The notes beneath the pieces were generated by a model. That model saw only the letters and a program-made list of their open reading frames with translations. It had not been told where the DNA came from and did not search any database. Shown here one piece after another: positions 1-6,909 of a stretch of 47,060 bases of DNA (the first letter of the stretch is position 1; each line of letters begins with the position of its first letter). Location of the stretch: NCBI GenBank assembly GCA_028716125.1, contig JAQUQK010000001.1:1-47060 (forward strand), written 5' to 3'. The DNA comes from Thermoplasmatota archaeon (lineage in GTDB: Archaea > Thermoplasmatota > JAQUQK01). Made by a program: the position numbers and the translations under genes.

Positions 1-49
1 GCAGACAATAATTCATTTTTCTCCTCGTTTAAACGATCTATCCACAGTC

Positions 50-59
50 TTTTTATATA
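50..59 (+). promoter_or_regulatory. TATA box of first lipoprotein gene
   Basis: TTTTTATATA is centred about 31 bp before the ATG at 86. This spacing suggests a very short leader and supports ATG 86 over the in-frame GTGs at 77 and 80. Confidence 0.6.
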
Positions 60-85
60 GAGGCGCCGATTTCGCAGTGGTGGCT

Positions 86-664
86 ATGAAACGCATTGCA
101 ATAATAGGGATGCTCGGGATGCTCTTGACGGCCGCAATGTCTGGCTGCGTTGGAAACGCGGTGACTCCTGCGATTGTCACGCAACTGCAAGAAGGCTGGT
201 CCCTTGACTCTGGCAATTCCGGCAGCATAAACATATCCGGGATGTTCAATGCTTACATGAACACATATGAGCATAAGTCCAGTAAGATAACAGACGGGAT
301 GATATTCCTCGCGAAAATGTCGAACATATCTTTCATCGACGAAGTCGGGATGCTAAACAGCCTGATAGATGAGAACCTCGACGGCGTTGTCGAAACGCTG
401 GAAAAAGAGCTGAACTGCCAGATAAACGTGACAAAGCCCGTGATTGAAAGTGTTACAATAGATGGATATGACGTTGCGGAGTACGCGTACACGCTTTCAG
501 GTTCTTCGGGCGACGGCTCGAACTCTATTTCGGGCAAAGTAGTGCGCGCTGCCTGGAACTGCACCGATGGCGCAGTCGTAGCAGTGCTTGGAATTGCAAT
601 ATCGCACTACAAGGAAGGAAGCGCTGTTGACATAACCCCCAGTCCGGACCAAGGGGAAACGTAA
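86..664 (+). CDS. predicted surface lipoprotein of unknown function
   Basis: The product is about 192 residues. It starts with a Lys-Arg N-terminus and a hydrophobic stretch ending in MSGC, a lipobox, so it should be exported and lipid-anchored at the Cys. The mature part is polar, has several N-glycosylation sequons (NIS, NVT, NCT) and no recognised domain. I chose ATG 86 because the hydrophobic leader begins there and the TATA box fits. A T-rich stretch follows the stop. It stands alone, convergent with trmI. Function is unknown. Confidence 0.8.
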   Translation: MKRIAIIGMLGMLLTAAMSGCVGNAVTPAIVTQLQEGWSLDSGNSGSINISGMFNAYMNTYEHKSSKITDGMIFLAKMSNISFIDEVGMLNSLIDENLDGVVETLEKELNCQINVTKPVIESVTIDGYDVAEYAYTLSGSSGDGSNSISGKVVRAAWNCTDGAVVAVLGIAISHYKEGSAVDITPSPDQGET

Positions 665-689
665 AAGAAATGCTCCTGTCGATTGACTG

Positions 690-720
690 CTAATTTTTTT
701 CCTTTTTCTTTCTAATTTCA
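690..720 (+). terminator. T-rich terminator
   Basis: Pyrimidine-rich DNA with runs of seven, five and three T follows the lipoprotein stop, which is typical of archaeal intrinsic termination. No stem-loop is needed or seen. Confidence 0.5.
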
Positions 721-723
721 AGT

Positions 724-1497
724 TCAGTCTTTTCTTATTTTGCGCCCAACTGTGACGTATCCAGTATGTCCGAGCATTTCGTGCGAGGGGCGCGTTCCCG
801 TTTCCTTGACGACGAGTTCGCGCTGGAGCGTCTCAAAAGTTCTTATCATCCCAAAGCCGTTCTGCTCCATCGCGCTTACGTTCTTTTCAACCTGCGGTAT
901 TGTAGGGGAATAACAAACTAATGTCCCGCCCATCTTGAGTGCGCCCTTCGCCGCAGGCACCGCTTCCCACGGCGTCGGCATGTCGAGAACAAATGCGTCC
1001 GCGTTCTTTTCCTCGACGCCTTTTGTGACGTCGCCGAGCTTTACGGCGCAGACGCTTGAAAGTCCCGCCGCCTCAACGTTTTTCTTTCCAAAGTCCGCAA
1101 AGTCCTGGCGGATTTCATAGGTGACTATTTTGCCTGCTGGCGCGACAAAGTGGGCCATCGCGATGGTAAGCGCAGCCGAGCCGATGCCTGCCTCGATTAC
1201 GGTGTCGCCCGACTTTATCCCAAGCTCAAAAATTATCTGGGCGGCGTCCTTTGGATGGATTATTTGCGCCCCTCTTTCAATGCTTTCAATTTTGTCCATC
1301 AAATTGGGCTGAAGCGTTGTAAAATCGCGGTTTGCAATATTGACTTTTGCGCCCCATTCAAGGCCGATTAATTTACCTGTGTTGAAAAATCCCGCGCCCC
1401 TGACCTTTATTGTCTCGTTCCTGGCGCGAACCGTCCTCTTGTCGCCTTCGGAACCGAGGAGAAGGACGACGTCGTTTTCAGCGATTAAACCTGACAT
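724..1497 (-). CDS. trmI: tRNA (adenine-N1)-methyltransferase TrmI
   Basis: At 257 residues it has the usual length of archaeal TrmI, which methylates N1 of A57/A58 in the tRNA T-loop using S-adenosylmethionine. The N-terminal third is the small beta domain. IIHPKDAAQI precedes the Rossmann methyltransferase core, whose SAM loop is EAGIGSAALT (about residues 101-110). DMPTPW is the DxPxPW active-site motif, and RPSHEMLGHTGY near the C-terminus is the family signature. It is a single gene, convergent with the upstream lipoprotein. I am confident of the family. Exact site choice (A57, A58 or both) cannot be read from sequence. Confidence 0.93.
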   Translation of the reverse strand: MSGLIAENDVVLLLGSEGDKRTVRARNETIKVRGAGFFNTGKLIGLEWGAKVNIANRDFTTLQPNLMDKIESIERGAQIIHPKDAAQIIFELGIKSGDTVIEAGIGSAALTIAMAHFVAPAGKIVTYEIRQDFADFGKKNVEAAGLSSVCAVKLGDVTKGVEEKNADAFVLDMPTPWEAVPAAKGALKMGGTLVCYSPTIPQVEKNVSAMEQNGFGMIRTFETLQRELVVKETGTRPSHEMLGHTGYVTVGRKIRKD

Positions 1498-1549
1498 TTG
1501 AACTTTGGATAATCGGATATGGAAGTATAGAATTTTGCTTCCCGATATG

Positions 1550-1559
1550 ATTATTTATG
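1550..1559 (+). promoter_or_regulatory. TATA box of frameshifted acetyltransferase gene
   Basis: ATTATTTATG is centred 25 bp before ATG 1579. This favours a leaderless start there rather than the in-frame start at 1561. Confidence 0.5.
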
Positions 1560-1578
1560 GATGCTTGATTTTCGGACG

Positions 1579-2125
1579 ATGAGAATCCGCGAGATGGCTG
1601 AAAACGACATTGCCGGAGTTGCGCGTGTTCACGTGGACTGCTGGCGCACGACGTATGCTGGGATAATGCCTGACGACTATCTGAACGGGATATCTTACGA
1701 AAGGTCTGGCAACAGATGGAAAAAGAATCTCGACGAGATAAAATCCAAGCGCGAAAGTTTCTGCTTCGTCGCCGAAAATGACGGCGGGGAAATAATCGGA
1801 TTTTCGTACGGCGGACCGCAGAGAAATACAAATACGGACTTTTTCCCTGAATACAAAGGGGAAATTTATGCAGCATACGTCCTGAAAGCGCAGCAGCAGA
1901 AAGGCGCGGGACGTCCAACTTGTAAAAGCGCTCGCAACCCGGCTTATGGAACGCGGAATGGATTCTATGATTGTCAACGTTTTAGCCCAGAATCCGTCGC
2001 GCAAGTTCTATGAAAAAATGGGCGGAAAATTCATCACGACAAAGAACATTGAACTCGGGGGAGCAAAGCTGGAAGAAACGGTTTATGGGTGGAAAGATTT
2101 AGGCGCAACTCTGCAAGTTGATTGA
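1579..2125 (+). pseudogene. GNAT-family acetyltransferase, frameshifted
   Basis: The N-terminal half reads as a GNAT domain: an RIREM start, then VARVHVDCWRTTYAGIMPDDY and later FCFVAENDGGEIIGFSYGG. At 1915-1916 (cgtccaac) one extra C shifts the frame. Removing one C restores a continuous reading: an acetyl-CoA loop (QQQKGAGRQLVKALATRL), the typical C-terminal block NPSRKFYEKMGGK, and a stop at 2123-2125. The unshifted frame ends in nonsense at 2013. The downstream half keeps perfect family features, so the shift is either very recent or a sequence error. If intact, it would acetylate an unknown small molecule or protein. Confidence 0.75.
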
Positions 2126-2134
2126 ACCGTCCCA

Positions 2135-2142
2135 ATTTTAAA
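2135..2142 (+). promoter_or_regulatory. TATA box of AlkZ-like gene
   Basis: ATTTTAAA is centred 25-26 bp before the GTG at 2164, which supports a leaderless GTG start. Confidence 0.5.
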
Positions 2143-2163
2143 CCATGAAAAATATACAATGTC

Positions 2164-3309
2164 GTGCCATCGGAAAGAAAAGCGGCGCGTCCGGAGATTT
2201 CCATTTCTCCCGAACGGGTTTTGGCGTTCCGACTCCACAGGCATCACTTGGAAGAAAGGGCGGATGCCAAACAAATAGCCCGCGTAGTCGACAATGTCTG
2301 CGGAGTTCAAGCGCAAGTTATGTCGGCGGCGCAGATTGCGCTTTGGGCACGAATTAAGGACATTGCGCCTGAAGATGTAGAGAATGCGCTGTGGAAGGAA
2401 AAATCCCTCGTGAAAACGTGGTGCATGAGAAGCACCGTGCATATTGTCCCTTCTGATTACCTGTCAATTTATACCGGCGCAGTGCGAAGGAGCATGATAA
2501 AAAACGAGCAGTCATGGATAAAGAGGCGCGGCGGGAATCCGGACGATACGCAGGAAATGATAAATGCCATTGGGGGTGCGCTTGGCCACGAGTGCATTAC
2601 CCGCAAAGAACTGACGGAAAAAGTAGTTGTATCGCTTGGAGAAAAAGCAAGAAAATGGGTCGGCCACGGCTGGGGCGGAATTATGAAGCAAGCGTGTCTG
2701 GCGGGCTTGGTATGCTTCGGGCCGAACCGATGGCAGGAGATTACTTTCGTTCGGTGCGATTCATGGCTACGAAAAACAACGGGCGCTTCTGTGGAAAAAT
2801 CCGAGAATGAATTGATGCGCCGCTATCTTGGAAGTTACGGCCCTGCTTCACTTCAGGATTTTTCGGCATGGAGTGGAATTCCTGCTGGAACTGCGATCGA
2901 AATATTGGAGAATATTGAAAATGAAACGTCGAAAGTAAGCGTAGAGGGAAAAGAAAAAATTGTCTTGCGCAAGGATTTGGACGATCTTGAATCCGCCGAC
3001 ACCGTAGCGCCATCCGTACGCCTGCTGCCGAGCTTTGACTCATACATGCTGGGCCACAGGAACAAATCTCATCTTGTGGACGAAGCACACTATAAACTGG
3101 TTTATCGCAAGGCAGGATGGCTATCACCAGTGGTTTTGTCGAATGGAAGAGCAATAGGTACATGGTCATACGAAAAGAAGGACAAAAAACTAGCCGTTGC
3201 CGTAAATCTCTTTGAAAAAACATCAGCGGAAGCAAGAAAGAAGATAGAAAACGAAGCCGCTAATCTCGGTCACTTTTTCAATATCGATGCAAATACGACC
3301 TTCGTTTGA
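2164..3309 (+). CDS. AlkZ/YcaQ-like winged-helix DNA glycosylase (HTH_42 family)
   Basis: This 381-residue protein has the features of the HTH_42 winged-helix superfamily, which includes the DNA glycosylases AlkZ and YcaQ/AlkX that remove bulky alkylated or crosslinked bases. After a short N-terminal extension the segment GVQAQVMSAAQIALWAR carries a Q-x-Q pair at the place of the family's catalytic motif. KTWCMRSTVHIVPSDY is the conserved block after it (family knowledge). RLLPSFDSYMLGHRNK and GWLSPVVLSNGRAIGTW match the C-terminal conserved blocks. The start is GTG, chosen by TATA spacing. Neighbours give no context. Repair function is inferred from family membership and the Q-x-Q motif only. 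Confidence 0.7.
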   Translation: MPSERKAARPEISISPERVLAFRLHRHHLEERADAKQIARVVDNVCGVQAQVMSAAQIALWARIKDIAPEDVENALWKEKSLVKTWCMRSTVHIVPSDYLSIYTGAVRRSMIKNEQSWIKRRGGNPDDTQEMINAIGGALGHECITRKELTEKVVVSLGEKARKWVGHGWGGIMKQACLAGLVCFGPNRWQEITFVRCDSWLRKTTGASVEKSENELMRRYLGSYGPASLQDFSAWSGIPAGTAIEILENIENETSKVSVEGKEKIVLRKDLDDLESADTVAPSVRLLPSFDSYMLGHRNKSHLVDEAHYKLVYRKAGWLSPVVLSNGRAIGTWSYEKKDKKLAVAVNLFEKTSAEARKKIENEAANLGHFFNIDANTTFV

Positions 3310-3318
3310 TTAAATTTC

Positions 3319-3786
3319 TTACAGCTTCTTCTCCAACTGCTTGTTCATCACTTTGAAGCCCGCTTTTTCGTAAAGGCGCTCCGCTTTTTCGTTGCCTGCA
3401 GTCACCATCAGGCGCACGATCTCAAATCCTCTGGATTTCAGACGGGCAAAGCATTCCTCGACCATTTTCTCGGCTGCGCCGTTCCTTCGGAATTCCGGCT
3501 TTACGTAAACGTCAGTTATGTTCGCCGCCTTGCGGACGAGTTCAAGCGGGAAATGAACTTCCTCGAAGATAAGATAGCCAGCAACCTTGCCGCCGCATTC
3601 CGGCACAAGCAGTTCGCCGGCGGCTATGCGCTCCTTTGACCATCCGGCAAAGCGCCTGCGGTTCTGTTCATTGAGTTTTATGAAATATCCAAATTCGTCG
3701 CCGCCCTCCTTCTGGAAATTCCACCACATCGAAACAATTTCATCGTGGTCTTTTTCTGTTGCCTGCCGTATGGATATTTCTTCCAC
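3319..3786 (-). CDS. GNAT-family N-acetyltransferase
   Basis: The product is about 155 residues with the GNAT layout: ISIRQATEKDHDEIV at the start, VTDVYVKPEFRRNGAAEKMV as the acetyl-CoA-binding strand and R-x-x-G/A loop, and AERLYEKAGFKVMNK at the end. I place the start at GTG 3786, 5 nt after a clear AGGTG Shine-Dalgarno. A longer frame reaching 3813 would overlap rtcA by 23 bp. The Shine-Dalgarno contains the rtcA stop codon, so translation is probably coupled to rtcA. The substrate is unknown; pairing with an RNA-end enzyme may be only genomic economy. Confidence 0.85.
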   Translation of the reverse strand: MEEISIRQATEKDHDEIVSMWWNFQKEGGDEFGYFIKLNEQNRRRFAGWSKERIAAGELLVPECGGKVAGYLIFEEVHFPLELVRKAANITDVYVKPEFRRNGAAEKMVEECFARLKSRGFEIVRLMVTAGNEKAERLYEKAGFKVMNKQLEKKL

Positions 3787-3787
3787 A

Positions 3788-3794
3788 AATTCAC
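3788..3794 (-). promoter_or_regulatory. Shine-Dalgarno overlapping the rtcA stop
   Basis: On the minus strand AGAGGTGA contains both the rtcA stop TGA and the anti-SD complement AGGTGA, 5 nt before GTG 3786. It decides the acetyltransferase start and implies stop-start coupling. Confidence 0.7.
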
Positions 3795-4831
3795 CTCTTA
3801 AATCCCGCACCATTCACAGAAACGCGCCACAGCTTATCTTCATGTTTTATTTCAAATTTTACATCCAGGAATTTCTCAACAACCCACATGTTCGTGCAAG
3901 CATGCTGTGAAACTTCACGCGCCAGCACTTCGCTTTTCCCGGACGCCAGCGCCATATACGGAACTAGCTGGTCGAGTGCATGAACATCGACGGTTGCGCC
4001 TGACTGCACTTCGGCGGCAAGGGCATTCACAGCGTCATCGGCCACTTTTTCAGAAGGCACGCCCCGTTCTCCAAGCGCAGAAGAGCCAATTATTGTCTTG
4101 TCTGATTTTGCCCAAAGCGCGATTCCAACCCCGGGCGAGAAACTTTCCGAAATTTCGGTTGATATTTTCGGCGTCTGCTTCAGTTGGTTGTAGATGCGCA
4201 CCATTGCGGATTTTTTGATGCGTTCCGGCACGTGCTCCGGAATTGTGGGGGCGCAAAAGACGTTGCCGAAATAGGAGAACGCACCCTGCTCTGAAATTTG
4301 TATGAGGCGCAATTCCTTGCATGGCGCAATTTCCATAATCGCCTGCCCTCCACCTTTGGGATAATAGCCGCGGCGGAAGAGTTCAACGGTTGCATTGACG
4401 CCCATTTTTGAAACTATTGGAAGGAAAACGCTGCGCAGGTAGTCAATCGGTGGCGCCATCTTTGTGTCGGTGCCTCCTGTGATTTTAAGGCGAACCGGCG
4501 AAGGGGCAAAGAGTGCGGCAGGAAGGCAACACTGGAAAATCAGCGGAATATTGCCTGCCGTTCCAACGTCAAGTGAAAAAGCTCCGCCCTTGATTTCACC
4601 AGGTTTAAAAACAATTTTGCGCGAGCCTTTTTCCAATCCTTCGACCTCTGCACCACACAGCTGGCGCACGGCTTCAACTGCCGTAAGGTGCTGGGGCTGA
4701 AGCCCGGGATTTTGGCGGTTTGCGCGTATGTTTTGGATTTCAATTGCTTTTCCGGTAAGCGCCGACATTGCAACTGCGGTGCGTATTATCTGCCCGCCGC
4801 CTTCGCCGTATGAGCCGTCGATTTTAAGCAT
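3791..4831 (-). CDS. rtcA: RNA 3'-terminal phosphate cyclase RtcA
   Basis: RtcA converts RNA 3'-phosphates to 2',3'-cyclic phosphates using ATP, through an enzyme-histidine-AMP intermediate. The protein opens with LKIDGSYGEGGGQIIRTA, the family signature, and near the C-terminus has VHALDQLVPYMALA, which carries the catalytic His (equivalent to His309 of E. coli). Length, about 346 residues, is standard. I chose ATG 4831 rather than 4855 because a TATA box lies 27 bp upstream and family members begin at this point. The coupled acetyltransferase gene follows. No rtcB is in the window. Confidence 0.94.
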   Translation of the reverse strand: MLKIDGSYGEGGGQIIRTAVAMSALTGKAIEIQNIRANRQNPGLQPQHLTAVEAVRQLCGAEVEGLEKGSRKIVFKPGEIKGGAFSLDVGTAGNIPLIFQCCLPAALFAPSPVRLKITGGTDTKMAPPIDYLRSVFLPIVSKMGVNATVELFRRGYYPKGGGQAIMEIAPCKELRLIQISEQGAFSYFGNVFCAPTIPEHVPERIKKSAMVRIYNQLKQTPKISTEISESFSPGVGIALWAKSDKTIIGSSALGERGVPSEKVADDAVNALAAEVQSGATVDVHALDQLVPYMALASGKSEVLAREVSQHACTNMWVVEKFLDVKFEIKHEDKLWRVSVNGAGFKR

Positions 4832-4854
4832 CGGATTGGAATTGTATTGTGGCA

Positions 4855-4862
4855 TTTAAAAA
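4855..4862 (-). promoter_or_regulatory. TATA box of rtcA
   Basis: TTTTTAAA on the minus strand is centred 27 bp before ATG 4831, giving a leaderless rtcA mRNA. It falls over the alternative ATG at 4855, which argues against that start. Confidence 0.6.
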
Positions 4863-4896
4863 GATGCAAAATCTGAAAAATGCGGGAAGATGTGAA

Positions 4897-6885
4897 TTAT
4901 GATTTCGGCTGTATTATGATGCACTGGCCGCCTCCGGGCATCATTGTCGCTTTTATCACTGCGGACGAATCAACGGCCTGCGTACTGGAAACAATATCGG
5001 TTGGATCGTATTGGATGTTGCTTCCTTCTTCCCATATTGTAGCTTCGTATTTTCCAGGGCCGAGGAACTGCAACGGAATTGCAATCTCCCGCGCAGTCTC
5101 GCCGCATATGCTTCCGACGTACCACGTGCTGCCGCTTCTTCTCGCAATAGTGACGTAATCGGCTACATTATCATTGACTGCGACAGTTTCATCCCATGTT
5201 GTCGGAACTTTCTCTATGAACTCAAATCCGGCGGCGCCTTCGTAGTCGAAAGGCGCATCTATCAACATCTGGAGTTCGCTTTCATAAACTACGAACATCG
5301 CCATCTGGCCACAGCGCGTTCCCTGAATGTTAGGGTAGCCCTGGTTGAAATTCTCTATCCCGAATGCGCCTGGCGTGAAGTCCATCGGCCCCATTAGCAT
5401 TCTCGTGAAAGGTATCGTGGTGTAATGCTGTGGCGTGTCGCTTGTGCCAAGATCCGAAAACGGCGGCTTGTCGCGCGGCCCCCTATATTCCTCGCCGCGT
5501 ATTCCTTCCTGCGTCAGCAAGTTAGGATAAGTCCTGCCCATTCCGGTCGGCGTGTATGCGCCGTGGAAATCCACTGCAAGATTGTACTTTGCCGCGGCCT
5601 CCACAATTTCCCAATATAGATTAACACGCTCCACGTGGTTCCCGCCGTCGCCGTCTACCTTGACGCCTTTCGCGCCCCAGCTTGCATAGGCGGCTAGCGC
5701 CTCGTCCAGTTTCAATTTGAGCGTGTCCTCATGAACCCATAGCATGACGCCAACGCCTTTTTCTTTTCCGTACTTTATGATCTCGGTCACGTTCATCCAG
5801 GGTATCTTGTTGTCTGTCGCGTCCTGCTGTTCCGGCGAAGCCCAGGCATCGGTTTCAGTGCAATACCAGCCGGCATCCACGATCACATATTCTATGCCAT
5901 GGCTCGCGGCAAAATCGATGTAATACTTATGGATGTCGGTGGTCGCAGCCATCATGAATTTCCACCAGGGCCAAGCCACCTTTCCGGGTTTTATCCATGA
6001 CGTATCATCAAGCGCGCAAGGCTCGTTGAGGTTCATCATTATGTTCGATTCGACGAACCTGCCTGGACTTTCCGCAATCATGACCAGGCGCCACGGGGTT
6101 GAGAATGGCGCAGAAGCATTGGTGATTGTTGCCGGATTATTCATCGAAGGGGTGACGATGTTTTTGAGGGATAACGCGGAGTCGGTTCCAGTAACATACA
6201 TCCCGCCATAATTCCTGAGATTCGCTTCAGCTATCGCAAACCATGCTGAGCCCGCATCGACCAAAAGCGGCACTCCTATTATGTCGCCTTTCTTTATCTC
6301 ACTGATTTTCGTCGGGTTGTAGAATCCCTCGTAATTGTTCATGAAACTGCCGAGATTTACAGCATACGACGTGTAGTCTTCGGGGATGCAAAACGAAGTG
6401 CTCTCGTTCGTTATCGTAAATTCGGACGATCCTTTCTGCTGCGGAAAATGGTACCTGAATGCGACGGCGTCGTCGTATGCGCGGAAAATGACATTCATAT
6501 CAATTGCGCCGCATTCAACTGAAACCGTCATCTCGTTGTAATGGTCGCGGGCAAACTCCGACTTTCCAACCGGAAGCTCATAAGTTTCATCCTTAGAATC
6601 GTATTTCGATCCTACTATTTTGAAGTTGGCGTCAAGCGGCTTTCCGTCAATCTCGATTCCAAGGGGCGAAGGGCAAATGATTTGTTTTCCGTCGAACGAA
6701 ATTTCGTATGCCAGAGTTCCAGGCTGCGGGGAATCTAACAAGGAAACTTGAACTGAGATTCTTCCGTTTGGCGATTCGAGCGATTTTTCGCCGCCTGCGC
6801 CAATCAAACCGTTCAAGTCCATACAGCCAGAAAGCGCTGGCGCCAAAAACGCAAACACAGCCAATATCACAGCAAGTTTTTTCAT
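4897..6885 (-). CDS. GH97 glycoside hydrolase, surface lipoprotein
   Basis: This 662-residue protein begins with a signal peptide ending in LSGC (lipid Cys at residue 21). The N-terminal beta-sandwich is followed by the GH97 (beta/alpha)8 barrel: WIKPGKVAWPWWKF, YVIVDAGWY, GVMLWVHED, WGAKGVKVDGDGG, AVDFHGAYTPTGMGRTYPN and TQEGIRGEEY are family blocks. An Asp in the KVDGD segment sits where retaining GH97 alpha-galactosidases have their nucleophile, whereas inverting SusB-type alpha-glucosidases lack it; the retaining type is therefore favoured (family knowledge plus inference). The C-terminal beta-sandwich is complete. It starts 24 nt after the GH92 gene, as the last gene of a three-glycosidase operon. 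It should act outside the cell on alpha-linked sugars. Confidence 0.9.
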   Translation of the reverse strand: MKKLAVILAVFAFLAPALSGCMDLNGLIGAGGEKSLESPNGRISVQVSLLDSPQPGTLAYEISFDGKQIICPSPLGIEIDGKPLDANFKIVGSKYDSKDETYELPVGKSEFARDHYNEMTVSVECGAIDMNVIFRAYDDAVAFRYHFPQQKGSSEFTITNESTSFCIPEDYTSYAVNLGSFMNNYEGFYNPTKISEIKKGDIIGVPLLVDAGSAWFAIAEANLRNYGGMYVTGTDSALSLKNIVTPSMNNPATITNASAPFSTPWRLVMIAESPGRFVESNIMMNLNEPCALDDTSWIKPGKVAWPWWKFMMAATTDIHKYYIDFAASHGIEYVIVDAGWYCTETDAWASPEQQDATDNKIPWMNVTEIIKYGKEKGVGVMLWVHEDTLKLKLDEALAAYASWGAKGVKVDGDGGNHVERVNLYWEIVEAAAKYNLAVDFHGAYTPTGMGRTYPNLLTQEGIRGEEYRGPRDKPPFSDLGTSDTPQHYTTIPFTRMLMGPMDFTPGAFGIENFNQGYPNIQGTRCGQMAMFVVYESELQMLIDAPFDYEGAAGFEFIEKVPTTWDETVAVNDNVADYVTIARRSGSTWYVGSICGETAREIAIPLQFLGPGKYEATIWEEGSNIQYDPTDIVSSTQAVDSSAVIKATMMPGGGQCIIIQPKS

Positions 6886-6909
6886 TTAGCCACACCCCAA
6901 ATATACATA

